Under the pieces are notes generated by a model. It ran no database searches, was not told the DNA's origin, and saw nothing but the letters and a program-made list of their open reading frames with translations. Below are positions 8,094 through 17,426 of a DNA stretch of 64,000 nt, piece by piece. Every line of letters begins with the position of its first letter. The first letter of the stretch is position 1. A program made the position numbers and the translations under genes. The DNA lies in contig CAZFLR010000004.1 of the NCBI GenBank assembly GCA_964519385.1, positions 49,008-113,007 on the forward strand, in the 5' to 3' direction. The stretch comes from SVFI01 sp964519385 (GTDB lineage Bacteria; Bacillota; Clostridia; Lachnospirales; Lachnospiraceae).

Positions 8094-10129
8094 TTTTCAC
8101 CTCTCTGCCCCTTAAAATCAAACGCATAAATCCACACAGGATTTTCTGCCTTCATCAAATGATAGCTTCCGGTGGTCTGACTCCGGCTTATCTGCATTTG
8201 AACCAGTTCCTGATTTTCCACCGGATATGCATCCGGTATCTCTTTGATTTCACAGATGGTTTCCACGCTTATTGCATTGATTACTACTCTAATCTTTGGA
8301 TTCATTTCATACAGCAGCTTCAGTATTTTCTTTAAATTTCCACTGCTGCCTCCTATGAATGCATGGGTAGGCTTCGGCAGACTCTTGATTACCTCTGATG
8401 CCTCCGCCTCTATCACTGTCACGTTATCGAGGCTAAACTTCTCTTTATTCTGCAAAATCAATGAAACGGCTTCCTTTTTCCGCTCGATGGCATATACCTG
8501 TATATCCGGGGAAAGTCCTGCCATTTCCATCGCAACGGAGCCAGTTCCGCTGCCGATGTCAAAAACCACTGCGCCCCGGTGCAATCCCATTTTACAGATG
8601 CTGACCTCTCTCACTTCCTCCTTCGTCATCGGAACTCTGTCTCTGATAAATTCTTCCTCACGAACGCCCGGAGTCAGTTTCCCCGGCACAGCATCCGGAT
8701 TGTTGACAAAACAGGTGTAGAGCCCTTCGTCCCTAAGCTCTGTACACTCAAGCGGTGTTCTTTTTTCAATCTGCTGCTGTGGATAGGAGAGCTGGTATCC
8801 GGTCACGATTTCACAGCCGTTCATTCCCGCTTTCAGCAGAGCGTCACCCAGTCTGTTCACATCCTTTACACCCGACATAAGCAGAAAGGTCTTTTTTTCG
8901 CACCTGATTCTATCTGCAATATTGTACAGTTCCTTCCCGTGCATACTGAGAATCCGGGCATCCTGATAACTTTCTCCGATACAGGCAGCAAGGAATGCCA
9001 CCGAGGAAATACCCGGCAGAATCTGTATCCGTGCCCGAAATCTTCCCTCCTCTGTCTCCCTCCTCAGAGCCTGATACAGAGCTTGTGCTCCGCTGTAAAA
9101 TCCGCTGTCACCAGAAAACAAAACAACAGTTTTAAGCTCCTCTGCCGGATATTTTTTCTGCAGACTTTGCAGATAAGGAACAATCTCCTTTGCCGAATAC
9201 AGCGGTTTTTTTTCGATTCTCGGCTGATAAGGCGCAATCATCCGCTCTGCCCCCAGCAGAATATCCGCGCTTTCTATCTTCCGGCGGACCTCACCGGTCA
9301 GCGTCTCCGGATTGCCCATACCGATTCCGGCAAGCGTGATTTCCGCCCCGGTTTTCATCCTGATTTCTTTCTGACAGATTTTTTCCAGTCCGGCGCGTAC
9401 TTCCTCAAAAGAAGACCCATCCTCTTTTCCCGGATTACCTACGACAAACAGAGTGATTCCCGTTTTTTTGGCAGCGTATGCTTTTTCGGTCCAGCCTCCG
9501 TTTCCTCCGCTCTGTTTGGTCACCATGCAGGAAATCCCGAACTGGTGAATCAGGGCTTCGTTCATTTCTGTCGTAAACGGTCCCTGCATCGCAATAATCT
9601 GTTTTCCGGCAATTCCCTGTTGAAGGCAGAGTGACAGACTTTCCGCCCCCGGGAGAATCCTCACGAACAGTCTTTTTTTAACCTCCTCGCAGGCACAGTA
9701 TTTTGCCAGTTCCTTGCTCCCGGTTGTGAGGAGAATATTGCCCCCTGTTTTTTTCAATGCATCTGCGCACTCCTCCGCGGTGTCAAAAAAATGAACCTTC
9801 TCTTCCTGTTTCAGGTTCTTAAGTTCTCTTTTCAGGCGAAAATACGGTATCTGCATTTCCTTCATTGCCGTCCGGATATTCCTTGTGACAATGTCTGCAT
9901 ACGGATGGGTGGCATCCACAACTGCCTCAAATGCTCCGTTTTCTATAAACTCCTTCATCTGCCCTTCATCCATTCTTCCGCGATGAATCTTCAGAAACGG
10001 ATTTTCCGAAAGTACGAGTTCTCCGTACTCCGTCGCCACGCAGAGTGTGTGAAAAATCTCTGCATCAGCCAGAATTTCAGATAACTGTCTTCCCTCTGTT
10101 GTCCCTCCGAATATCAGTATTTCTCTCAA
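8090..10129 (-). CDS. cbiJET: Trifunctional CbiJ-CbiE-CbiT fusion (precorrin-6A reductase / C5,15-methyltransferase, decarboxylating)
   Basis: One 679-residue chain with three domains. Residues 1 to about 255 match CbiJ/CobK, the cobalt-precorrin-6A reductase (ILIFGGTTEGRQLSEIL; VDATHPYA). Residues about 262-470 match CbiE, a C5 methyltransferase (TLAGIGMGNPETLT; LFSGDSGFYSGA). Residues about 485-679 match CbiT, the C15 methyltransferase and C12 decarboxylase (SAM loop FDIGSGTGSVAMEMA; FIGGSSGNL). CbiE-CbiT fusions (CobL) are common; adding the reductase is less so. The start is TTG 10129 with GAGG 8 bases before it, overlapping cbiH by 53 bases. Three consecutive steps would thus sit on one polypeptide. 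Confidence 0.92.
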   Translation of the reverse strand: MREILIFGGTTEGRQLSEILADAEIFHTLCVATEYGELVLSENPFLKIHRGRMDEGQMKEFIENGAFEAVVDATHPYADIVTRNIRTAMKEMQIPYFRLKRELKNLKQEEKVHFFDTAEECADALKKTGGNILLTTGSKELAKYCACEEVKKRLFVRILPGAESLSLCLQQGIAGKQIIAMQGPFTTEMNEALIHQFGISCMVTKQSGGNGGWTEKAYAAKKTGITLFVVGNPGKEDGSSFEEVRAGLEKICQKEIRMKTGAEITLAGIGMGNPETLTGEVRRKIESADILLGAERMIAPYQPRIEKKPLYSAKEIVPYLQSLQKKYPAEELKTVVLFSGDSGFYSGAQALYQALRRETEEGRFRARIQILPGISSVAFLAACIGESYQDARILSMHGKELYNIADRIRCEKKTFLLMSGVKDVNRLGDALLKAGMNGCEIVTGYQLSYPQQQIEKRTPLECTELRDEGLYTCFVNNPDAVPGKLTPGVREEEFIRDRVPMTKEEVREVSICKMGLHRGAVVFDIGSGTGSVAMEMAGLSPDIQVYAIERKKEAVSLILQNKEKFSLDNVTVIEAEASEVIKSLPKPTHAFIGGSSGNLKKILKLLYEMNPKIRVVINAISVETICEIKEIPDAYPVENQELVQMQISRSQTTGSYHLMKAENPVWIYAFDFKGQRGEK

Positions 10130-10856
10130 TTTGATAACCTCGCTTTGTAATCAACTTATCGTTTACAATTTCACTTCCGGCATTTCCGATAAACACTGTC
10201 GTAAACATGTTTACCTCTGTATCTCTTAACTCCCTGAGGGTACAGACGCACGCTCTGGTTCCTTCTCTTGCGATATTTTCCACATAACCACACGGACGTT
10301 CTTCCTCGATGTACTCAAGTAAAATGTCACAGGCTTTCTTCAGATAATCCTTGCGCCTGTGGCTGGAAGGATTGTACAGGGCGATTGCAAAATCCCCTCC
10401 GGCAGCGGCTCTCAGTCTTTTTTCAATTACCTCCCACGGTGTCAGTAAATCGCTTAAGCTTATGACACAAAAATCATGATTTAACGGTGCTCCGAGGACG
10501 GCTCCTCCGCTGCTTGCCGCCGTAATTCCGGCAATCACTTCAATCTCAGTGTCCGGATAGTTTTTTCCCACCTCATACATGAGAGAAGCCATTCCGTAAA
10601 TACCTGCATCTCCGCTACATATGAGTGCTGTTTTTTTCCCCTTTTTTGCCTCCTCAAAGGCAAGGATACATCTCTCCGTTTCCTGTCTCATAGGTGTTGA
10701 CAACAGTTCTTTTCCCCGGAAGTGTTCACCGAGCAGTTCCAGATAAACAGTATAGCCGATAATCACATCTGCCTGCTCTAACACGGAAGAAGCTTCCGCT
10801 GTCATCATCTCTTCTCTTCCCGGTCCCATACCGACGACATATATTTTATGTTTCAT
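10077..10856 (-). CDS. cbiH: Cobalt-precorrin-3 C17-methyltransferase
   Basis: SAM-dependent corrin methyltransferase that methylates C17 with ring contraction in the anaerobic pathway. The tetrapyrrole methylase fold shows IYVVGMGPGREEMMTAEA at the N-terminus and CSGDAGIYGMASLMYEV near residue 85. The C-terminal part carries ALYNPSSHRRK and FIGNAGS, both typical of CobJ/CbiH. About 259 residues, the size of a single-domain enzyme without the CbiG or ferredoxin fusion seen in some bacteria. The reading frame opens at TTG 10859, but ATG 10856 is preferred. Confidence 0.94.
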   Translation of the reverse strand: MKHKIYVVGMGPGREEMMTAEASSVLEQADVIIGYTVYLELLGEHFRGKELLSTPMRQETERCILAFEEAKKGKKTALICSGDAGIYGMASLMYEVGKNYPDTEIEVIAGITAASSGGAVLGAPLNHDFCVISLSDLLTPWEVIEKRLRAAAGGDFAIALYNPSSHRRKDYLKKACDILLEYIEEERPCGYVENIAREGTRACVCTLRELRDTEVNMFTTVFIGNAGSEIVNDKLITKRGYQIERNTDIRRDNRGKTVI

Positions 10857-11916
10857 CAAAACTCACTCTCCACTTTCTTCTGGCTATCGCCACTGTCATT
10901 CCGTTCTCCGCATGTTTTTCATACACTATTTCACCATCCGGTCCGCATGCCCTGAGCGCGGCTCTCTCACATACATTATCTGCTCCGACCTGTTTTTGTA
11001 CGAATTCTGATGTGTGAAACTCTCCCTCCGTCTGCATCAGTTCATCCGCTGTATAGGTGAAAAACGGAATATTCTTTTTTCTGCTCCACGCAAGCAGTCC
11101 CGGCTCCTCCTTTTTAACGTCAATCGACGAAAGAGCCGCTATCTGCCCGGGCGAAATCCCTGCTCCGTCCAGATGTTTTTTTATAAATTCATCAATTTCC
11201 GGCTCTTCTTTCCCTTTCCGACAGCCTATGCCTATGACATATTCCTTCGGTCTTAACCAAATTGCCGCTTCAAACGCCTTCTCCTCAGATGTTATCACCA
11301 CATCCGCCTTTTGCGAGGGCGGGTATTCCTCCGTTACGACATATTCCGGGAGCTGTCCTCTCTCATCCAGATGGCCCGGCTCAACGGAGACGGTAATTTT
11401 TTCTCCCGCAAGCACCTTTGCGGACACCTTTACAATTCCGTCCTTGTTCATAACCGCCAGCTCATTTTTTCCGGCAAATAAGTCGATTGCGAATTGGTTG
11501 TTCAGGTCGGTCGCCGTGGTAATCACAGGCTCCGCCCCCAGTGCCAGTGCCAGAGCGCGGGCAAGCTCATTTGCTCCGCCCATATGCCCGGACAAAACCG
11601 GTATCACATATTTTCCTTTTTCATCCATCACCAGAACCGGGCTGTCATGAAGCTTATCCGTAATATGTGGAGCAATCGACCTGACTGCTATCCCACAGGC
11701 TCCGATAAACAAAAGGGCATGTTTTTGCCTCATCTGTTCTCCCGCCCACTCTCCGGTATTTACAGAAATAAAACTGACTCTGCCTTCTTCCTCCGCAATC
11801 CGGGAGCATTTCGTGTAGAGCCTGCATTCCGTTCCGTGCATGCTTTCTGCTGTTTTTAAGGAAAGCTTTATTCCTTCCGCGGTAAAACTGATTATACTTA
11901 ACGTCATATTTCTCAC
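10846..11916 (-). CDS. cbiG: Cobalt-precorrin-5A hydrolase
   Basis: Opens the delta-lactone of cobalt-precorrin-5A and releases acetaldehyde, giving cobalt-precorrin-5B. The N-terminal domain has LLFIGACGIAVRSIAPH (about 74-90), followed by GHMGGANELARALA in the middle domain. The C-terminal domain reads VIGIGCRKGKE, then IAALSSIDVKKEEPGL. Its 356 residues match a three-domain CbiG. GTG 11916 overlaps the cbiF stop (GTGA); ATG 11907 is an alternative. cbiH follows with a 10-base overlap. Confidence 0.93.
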   Translation of the reverse strand: MRNMTLSIISFTAEGIKLSLKTAESMHGTECRLYTKCSRIAEEEGRVSFISVNTGEWAGEQMRQKHALLFIGACGIAVRSIAPHITDKLHDSPVLVMDEKGKYVIPVLSGHMGGANELARALALALGAEPVITTATDLNNQFAIDLFAGKNELAVMNKDGIVKVSAKVLAGEKITVSVEPGHLDERGQLPEYVVTEEYPPSQKADVVITSEEKAFEAAIWLRPKEYVIGIGCRKGKEEPEIDEFIKKHLDGAGISPGQIAALSSIDVKKEEPGLLAWSRKKNIPFFTYTADELMQTEGEFHTSEFVQKQVGADNVCERAALRACGPDGEIVYEKHAENGMTVAIARRKWRVSFDET

Positions 11917-12674
11917 TTATCCTTTGCCTGTCTGAATCCGGTGGAAAAATCAGCCGCATAAAGCTTTGATTTTTCATACTTCCGGTGAGCAATAAAATCT
12001 CCCACCAGCACGAGTGCAGTCTTGGTGATGCCATGCTCTTTTGCCGTGTCACAAAGGGTTTCCAGTGTGCAGACATAGCTCTCCTCCTCCGGCCAGGTCG
12101 CCTTGTACACAAGTGCTGCCGGAGTTTCTTTTGCGTATCCGCCCTCAATCAGTCTCTCACTTAACTCGTTCAGCATTCCTGTGCTGAGATAAATTGCCAT
12201 GGATGCCTGATGGGCTGCAAAGCTTTCAATACTCTCTTTTTCCGGAACCTTTGTCCTTCCGCTCATCCTCGTGATAATAACGGATTGTGAGACCGAAGGC
12301 AGTGTATATTCCAGATTCAATGACGCAGCCGCCCCAAAGCAGGCACTTACGCCGGGACAGCTTTCATACGCAATGCCGAGTCTGTCAAGCTCATCCATCT
12401 GCTCTCTGACTGCTCCGTAGATGCTTGGGTCTCCGGTGTGAAGCCTGACCGTAGTCATTCCCTGTTCCTCCGCCTTCTGCATAAGCTCTAGGACTTCCTC
12501 CAGCGTAAGGTTTGCACTGTCATATATCAGGCATTCTTCTTTTGCATATTCCAAAAGTCCGGGATTGACCAGTGAGCCGGCATAGATAATCACATCCGCC
12601 TTCTCTAAAAGCCTCATTCCTCTTACTGTAATTAAATCGACTGCTCCTGTTCCCGCTCCAACAAAATAAACCAT
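11913..12674 (-). CDS. cbiF: Cobalt-precorrin-4 C11-methyltransferase
   Basis: Tetrapyrrole methylase that transfers a methyl group to C11. It begins MVYFVGAGTGAVDLITVRG, and the SAM pocket motif VRLHTGDPSIYGAVREQ is at about 77-93. The segment MSGRTKVPEKESIESFA and the C-terminal TALVLVGDF also fit CobM/CbiF. 253 residues, normal. GGAGG precedes ATG 12674 by 8 bases, and the gene starts inside cbiD with a 43-base overlap. Confidence 0.95.
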   Translation of the reverse strand: MVYFVGAGTGAVDLITVRGMRLLEKADVIIYAGSLVNPGLLEYAKEECLIYDSANLTLEEVLELMQKAEEQGMTTVRLHTGDPSIYGAVREQMDELDRLGIAYESCPGVSACFGAAASLNLEYTLPSVSQSVIITRMSGRTKVPEKESIESFAAHQASMAIYLSTGMLNELSERLIEGGYAKETPAALVYKATWPEEESYVCTLETLCDTAKEHGITKTALVLVGDFIAHRKYEKSKLYAADFSTGFRQAKDK

Positions 12675-13750
12675 TTTTCCGCCTCCTTACTTTTCGCCAG
12701 TTCTCCAAACTCATTCGCATACAGAATGCAGTCAATCCGGAGTTTCCCCTGTGCTCTCTTTTCCAGATAGAAACAAACACGCTCCGCGACTGTCTCCATA
12801 ATCTTTTCGAGTTTTCCGCTCTCCTCTAAAACATGAACTGCTTCCTCGGTAGTAACGCAGTCCAGTATTTTCCTGATTTTATCCGGCTCTGCCTGCTCCT
12901 TTGCAGCAAACGCAGCCATAAGCTCCATCCGACAATCCGCTTCTTTTGAATGTGTATTCATGATTCCGCCGGCTACCTTTATCAGTTTTCCGATATGTCC
13001 CGTCAGAAGCAGACTTTTAAATCCCATTTCCACCGCCATATCAATGGTATTTCCGATAAAATTGCTGCATTTTACGCTTCTGTCCAAATCGTAGCCGTAT
13101 TTTTTTTTCATAAAATCCAGTCCGTAATTTCCCGGCGAAACTGCAACATAGTCAAAACCCAGTGCCCTCCTCTGGCTGAGCTCTGCCCGGATGGTGTCCA
13201 AAATTGCCTGATTGCTCATAGGTTCCACGATTCCGCTGGTCCCAAGAATAGAAATCCCGCCGACGATTCCAAGCCGCGGATTAAAGGTCTGCTGTGCCAG
13301 TTTTTCTCCTCCCGGAGCTGATATTTCCACGAGTAAAGCTCCTCTGTAATCGGTCAGCCGGCAAATCTGCCTGACCTCATTTTTTATCATTTCTCTCGGA
13401 ATGTCGTTGATTGCTGCATTTCCGACCGGCTGGTTGAGTCCCGGCCTGGTCACGGTGCCGACTCCCTCTCCTCCTTCGATTCTTATCTCTCCGTCTTCGC
13501 CTTCGCAGCAGCAAACCCTTGCATAGATGTAAAGCCCCGTAGTAATGTCCGGATCATCTCCTCCGTCCTTCTCCACTGCACAACGGACTTCCTTTTCTTT
13601 ACGGCTGATATCCGAAAGCCGGGCTGTATATGGCATTCCCCGTGGTGTCTCTATGGTAATTTCCGTCTTTGATTTTCCTGTCAGAAGCATATAGGCTGCT
13701 GCTTTCGCAGCCGCAGCCGCGCAGCTTCCCGTAGTAAATCCGTATCGCAT
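12632..13750 (-). CDS. cbiD: Cobalt-precorrin-5B C1-methyltransferase
   Basis: Methylates C1 in the anaerobic pathway. CbiD is unrelated to the other corrin methyltransferases and begins with the family hallmark MRYGFTTGSCAAAAAKAA. Further conserved segments are GVGTVTRPGL (about 96-105), NPRLGIVGGISILGTSGIVE and GHIGKLIKVAGGIMNTHS. 372 residues, standard. The ATG at 13750 lies 10 bases after the cbiC stop. The presence of CbiD, CbiG and CbiK marks this as the oxygen-independent, early-cobalt route. Confidence 0.95.
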   Translation of the reverse strand: MRYGFTTGSCAAAAAKAAAYMLLTGKSKTEITIETPRGMPYTARLSDISRKEKEVRCAVEKDGGDDPDITTGLYIYARVCCCEGEDGEIRIEGGEGVGTVTRPGLNQPVGNAAINDIPREMIKNEVRQICRLTDYRGALLVEISAPGGEKLAQQTFNPRLGIVGGISILGTSGIVEPMSNQAILDTIRAELSQRRALGFDYVAVSPGNYGLDFMKKKYGYDLDRSVKCSNFIGNTIDMAVEMGFKSLLLTGHIGKLIKVAGGIMNTHSKEADCRMELMAAFAAKEQAEPDKIRKILDCVTTEEAVHVLEESGKLEKIMETVAERVCFYLEKRAQGKLRIDCILYANEFGELAKSKEAEKWFILLEREQEQSI

Positions 13751-13760
13751 AAAAACCTCT

Positions 13761-14405
13761 CTATCTCGTCAGCTCGTACAAAAGAGCGTTGCAAATTGCG
13801 GCCGCGATATTACTTCCGCCTTTTCTTCCCCGGTTGATGATATAGGGAACCGAAGTTTCCATAATCAGCTCCTTGGCAGCTTCCACATTCACAAAGCCCA
13901 CCGGAACACCGATAACAAACGCCGGAGTCCATTTTTTTCCCTGCATAAGCTCATATATCCGGATTAAAGCTGTCGGTGCATTTCCGACCGCATAAATAAC
14001 GGGTTTGTCCATTTTTGCCGCCTTTTCCACCGCTACTGCTGCCCTTGTCACTCCTCTTTCTTTTGCAATCGCCGCTACATCCTCATCTGCCATGAAACAG
14101 TGCGCCTCTCCGCCGAGCTTCGCCAGTGCTCTCTTGTTGATTCCTGCCAGTGCCATGTTCGTGTCGGTCACAATGTCTGCCCCGTTTTTTAACAGGTTTT
14201 TGGCAATCGCTGTCGCACCCCTTGAATACGTCATCGTGTCCGCATATTCAAAATCCGCCCCGGTGTGTATGACTCTCTTGGTAATCATTTCCTGTTCCTT
14301 TGGCAGTGAAATCCCCCGTTCCTCAAGCTCCTCTGCTATGATTTCAAAGCTTCGTTTTTCAATTTCCTCCGGAAGCAGCAGCTCTATCTTACTTTTTCGT
14401 TCCAC
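13761..14405 (-). CDS. cbiC: Cobalt-precorrin-8 methylmutase
   Basis: Moves the methyl group from C11 to C12 to form cobyrinate. 214 residues. Conserved stretches are VIYAVGNAPTALIRIYEL and GVPVGFVNVEAAKE, with the C-terminal RGRKGGSNIAAAICNAL. The active-site His is expected in VIHTGADFEYADT. The start is GTG 14405 behind GGAGAG, 22 bases inside the cobD reading frame. Identification is firm. Confidence 0.95.
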   Translation of the reverse strand: MERKSKIELLLPEEIEKRSFEIIAEELEERGISLPKEQEMITKRVIHTGADFEYADTMTYSRGATAIAKNLLKNGADIVTDTNMALAGINKRALAKLGGEAHCFMADEDVAAIAKERGVTRAAVAVEKAAKMDKPVIYAVGNAPTALIRIYELMQGKKWTPAFVIGVPVGFVNVEAAKELIMETSVPYIINRGRKGGSNIAAAICNALLYELTR

Positions 14406-15430
14406 TTTATCTCTCCAATCGCATTTAACAGCATCTCATTTTCTTCCCTGCTCTTTACGGCAAGTCTGTAAAATCCCTTCGACAGCCCTCTGAAATTTTG
14501 GCAGTCACGAATCAATATTCCCTTCTCCAGCAGCCTGTCATACAGGGGAAGCCCGCAGTAAATCAAAAGGAAATCCGCCTCTCCCGGAAACACCTGCATA
14601 CCTGCCTGTATTAATCCGTTTTCGAGGAATTGTCTTTCTTTCCTGATATATGCCCTCGTCTTTTCCATAAAGTCTGACTGCATCGCACAGGCACAGCCTG
14701 CCTCCTGTGCCAAAACCGAAACATTCCACTCTGGGAGCTGTCTGCTGATTTTTTCCAGAAGAAGCCGATGACTGCAGACCAGATAGCCCAGACGTACCCC
14801 GGGAACAGCAAATATTTTTGTAAAGGCCCGAACCAGTATCAAATTGGGGAATTCTTCAATTTCCGGCAACGCAGAGTATTCCTCATCGCAAAATTCTATA
14901 AAGCACTCATCCAGAACGACACAGATACCCTTTTCCCTGCAATGAATCAGCACCCGTCTTAATTCCTCACGACTCATCAGCTTTCCGGTCGGATTATTGG
15001 GATTTGCAAGAAACAGAAGGTCAACCTCCTCTGTCAGTACTTCCAAAAAATCCCCGCGCAGTGCGAATCCGTCCTCACGGCGGGTTTCATAATATATAAT
15101 TTCTCCGTTCTGTGCTTTTGCCGCATATTCATATCCATAAAAGGAGGGAATCACAATCACCGTTTTCCGCGGCTTCACTCCGTGTACAACTGCCATAAAA
15201 AGCTCGGATGCACCGTTTCCAAAGAGCAGATATTCTTCCGGTACATTCAGCCTCTGCGCCACTGCCCCGCAAAGCCTGCTCGATGAAATATCCGGATAAC
15301 AGGTACATTTTTCTACCGCCCCGTGCAACGCCTCCTTCACTGTCTCCGGCATTCCGAGCGGATTAATATTTATGGAAAAATCTGTGGTTACACGGTTTCT
15401 GTAAATATCGCCTCCGTGAACTGCTTTCAT
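14384..15430 (-). CDS. cobD: L-threonine-O-3-phosphate decarboxylase (CobD-type, PLP-dependent)
   Basis: Produces (R)-1-amino-2-propanol O-phosphate, the aminopropanol arm of cobalamin. Fold type I aminotransferase architecture: YPDISSSRL early, GNGASELF at about 70, ANPNNPTGKL at about 145, and the PLP lysine in FTKIFAVPGVRLGYL at about 210. A close alternative by fold is histidinol-phosphate aminotransferase, but the position between cbiB and cbiC decides for CobD. 348 residues. AGGAGG lies 8 bases before the ATG, one of the strongest ribosome sites in the operon. Confidence 0.92.
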   Translation of the reverse strand: MKAVHGGDIYRNRVTTDFSININPLGMPETVKEALHGAVEKCTCYPDISSSRLCGAVAQRLNVPEEYLLFGNGASELFMAVVHGVKPRKTVIVIPSFYGYEYAAKAQNGEIIYYETRREDGFALRGDFLEVLTEEVDLLFLANPNNPTGKLMSREELRRVLIHCREKGICVVLDECFIEFCDEEYSALPEIEEFPNLILVRAFTKIFAVPGVRLGYLVCSHRLLLEKISRQLPEWNVSVLAQEAGCACAMQSDFMEKTRAYIRKERQFLENGLIQAGMQVFPGEADFLLIYCGLPLYDRLLEKGILIRDCQNFRGLSKGFYRLAVKSREENEMLLNAIGEIKWNEKVR

Positions 15431-15458
15431 AGTCTTATTCCTCCTGCCAGAAAAAACT

Positions 15459-16436
15459 TCACATCGCTATCCCCATGCCCGCCAACACAGCCAGACACAG
15501 CATCTCACATATGCATGCGGTCATGTACATCAGCCGGTTAGCCCTCCTGATGTCTTCATACTCGACCGCCCGCTGACTGTCGCCGATATAAGGCTTTTTT
15601 ACCACCTGTCCCGAGTAAACGGCATCTCCGGCAAGCCGAATCCCCAGTGCCCCTGCGCAAACGCTTTCCGTCTGTGCCGAATTGGGACTTGCATGTTTTC
15701 TCCTGTCTCTTCTATATATGCGAAATGCTCCTGCGGCCGAAAAACTGCTTCCGCCAAACAGGGAGGCTGCCATCATCAGATATGCACTGATTCTGGAAGG
15801 CAGGTAATTGACTGCATCATCCAGTCTGGCCGCCGCCCTGCCGAAATACAGATATCTGTCATTTTTGTAGCCGAGCATAGAGTCCATCGTATTAACCGCC
15901 TTATATAAAAACCCGCCGACCGGACCGAAAAATGCCGTATACAGCATAGGTGCAATCACCCCGTCCGAGGTGTTTTCCGCCACTGTCTCAATGGCTGCCT
16001 TTGCGACCGCCTCCCCGTCCAGCTTCTCTGTATCTCTTCCGACAATCATGGAAACTGCCTTTCTCGCTTCCGGAAGTGTCCGGTTTTTCAGACAGTCATA
16101 TACCTTCATGCTCTCATCCCTGAGGCATTTCACAGCCAGTATCTGATAGGTCATAATGGTTTCTGCCAATATTCCGAGCCTGTAGTCCGCCGTATATGTG
16201 ACAAATAAAATTCCCGCACTCACTAAGGCCGTGACAGTCAGGACAAGGACTACCGTGCAAATTCCCCCGTACAGTTCCTTTTTCGCATTTCTCTCCTTCT
16301 TTTCCCCGTAAAGAGCTTTTTCTGTTTTTGCAATCAGGGCACCAATCAGCCTGACCGGATGTGGAAGCCGGTGTGGGTCGCCCAGCAACAGGTCCAGTAA
16401 AAACCCCGCAAAAAATGATATGATATGGTATTTCAT
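15459..16436 (-). CDS. cbiB: Adenosylcobinamide-phosphate synthase
   Basis: Integral membrane enzyme that attaches aminopropanol phosphate to adenosylcobyric acid. The N-terminus holds the signature LLLGDPHRLPHPVRLIG (about 16-32). Later come AENTSDGVIAPMLY (about 153-166) and NTMDSMLGYKNDRY (about 182-195), both diagnostic. Four or five hydrophobic segments, ending in AVLAGMGIAM. 325 residues, normal. It precedes cobD by 29 bases in the direction of transcription, placing the aminopropanol-arm genes together. Confidence 0.95.
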   Translation of the reverse strand: MKYHIISFFAGFLLDLLLGDPHRLPHPVRLIGALIAKTEKALYGEKKERNAKKELYGGICTVVLVLTVTALVSAGILFVTYTADYRLGILAETIMTYQILAVKCLRDESMKVYDCLKNRTLPEARKAVSMIVGRDTEKLDGEAVAKAAIETVAENTSDGVIAPMLYTAFFGPVGGFLYKAVNTMDSMLGYKNDRYLYFGRAAARLDDAVNYLPSRISAYLMMAASLFGGSSFSAAGAFRIYRRDRRKHASPNSAQTESVCAGALGIRLAGDAVYSGQVVKKPYIGDSQRAVEYEDIRRANRLMYMTACICEMLCLAVLAGMGIAM

Positions 16437-16453
16437 AAATAAAACTTCTCCCG

Positions 16454-17062
16454 CTATATTTCTCTGATACCTGAAATTTCCGGTCCGTTATCCCCGTTTT
16501 TTACCGTGCAGACATATCCTCTTCCGTTTTCCGCACGATATTCAAAATAATCGCCACCACCGTATATATTTAATAATGCCATAATTGTTCCGCCGTGTAC
16601 AACCATTCCTATTTTCTGATGGTTCATCTCATTTACGCTCCTTAGCATCTGCAAAAATCCCCGGTCGCATCTTGCCATAAATTCCTCCCTGCTTTCCCCT
16701 TCCGGAAAGGGCAGTCTGCCTCCGCTGTCAATCCATGCCTGATACCGTACATCGTCTTGCAGTTCCTTATAATTTTTCCCTTCAAAGCTTCCAAAATCGA
16801 TTTCTTCCCAGCAGTCCACCTGCTCCGACTCTAAGCCGGGATAAATGATTTCTGCCGTCCGGACACATCTTTTCATAGGGCTGGTAAAAAGTGCATCTAT
16901 CTGCGGATAATATTCCCGACTCTTATAAACTTCCAGCTCCCTGATTCCCTCCGGTGATAAATCTTCATCCGTTTTTCCTAAATATCTGTGCTCCCTGTTT
17001 GCATTAGTCGCTCCGTGCCGGATCAGCACAAGCGTTATTTGATTTTCTGTCCGATTCCGCAT
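16454..17062 (-). CDS. cobC: Histidine phosphatase, probable alpha-ribazole phosphatase
   Basis: Removes the 5'-phosphate of alpha-ribazole phosphate or of adenosylcobalamin phosphate at the end of nucleotide-loop assembly. The 202-residue protein has LVLIRHGATNANREH (about 11-25), SPMKRCVRTAEI and a final VVHGGTI. The family is broad, so the specific role rests on its position between the cobU-like gene and cbiB. It starts 28 bases inside the cobU-like gene. Confidence 0.82.
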   Translation of the reverse strand: MRNRTENQITLVLIRHGATNANREHRYLGKTDEDLSPEGIRELEVYKSREYYPQIDALFTSPMKRCVRTAEIIYPGLESEQVDCWEEIDFGSFEGKNYKELQDDVRYQAWIDSGGRLPFPEGESREEFMARCDRGFLQMLRSVNEMNHQKIGMVVHGGTIMALLNIYGGGDYFEYRAENGRGYVCTVKNGDNGPEISGIREI

Positions 17063-17415
17063 ATGACACGTTCCACCTCTTCTGCTTTTCCTGCAAGCTC
17101 CACAAGAATTCTTCCCGTTCTCTCTCTGTATTCTCTCTCAAACGCATCTGCAGGCACAATTCCGTTACCGACCTCATCACTGACCAGAATACAATCCGGA
17201 TATTTTTCCACGAAATCCAGAATTTCTTTCTCCGGACATCCGCCGAGAAGCATCCTGGTCTTAATCCATTCGTGAAGATGATTTATCACCACGATTTTTC
17301 CTGTCTCCTCCTTCTCCGGCAATTCCCCGTCCTTTATGTCATCTGCAAAATTCCCGTATTTCTTAAGCACATAGTTTAATTTTCCCTGTGCATATCCTCC
17401 GATAATCAGTTTCAT
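17035..17415 (-). CDS. Short CobU-like protein
   Basis: A 126-residue protein related to adenosylcobinamide kinase/guanylyltransferase. It begins MKLIIGGYAQGKLNYVL, where the P-loop is altered (GGYAQGK in place of GGxxSGKS). It keeps the second nucleotide-site motif in ILVSDEVGNGIVPAD and the late REYRERTGR segment, but lacks the region holding the guanylated histidine. A longer open frame runs upstream through cobS in the wrong phase; the real start is ATG 17415, 5 bases after GGAGG, with ATG 17430 (ATGA overlap with cobS) as an alternative. It may be an accessory subunit for the full-length CobU at 18179. Confidence 0.72.
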   Translation of the reverse strand: MKLIIGGYAQGKLNYVLKKYGNFADDIKDGELPEKEETGKIVVINHLHEWIKTRMLLGGCPEKEILDFVEKYPDCILVSDEVGNGIVPADAFEREYRERTGRILVELAGKAEEVERVICGIGQKIK

Positions 17416-17426
17416 CTCAGCCTCCG

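Noticed and set aside
8579..9634. 351-codon open frame on the plus strand
   Set aside because: It lies antisense to the CbiJ-CbiE-CbiT gene, whose three domains are clearly recognisable; the antisense translation is Cys/Phe/His-rich and has no family features.
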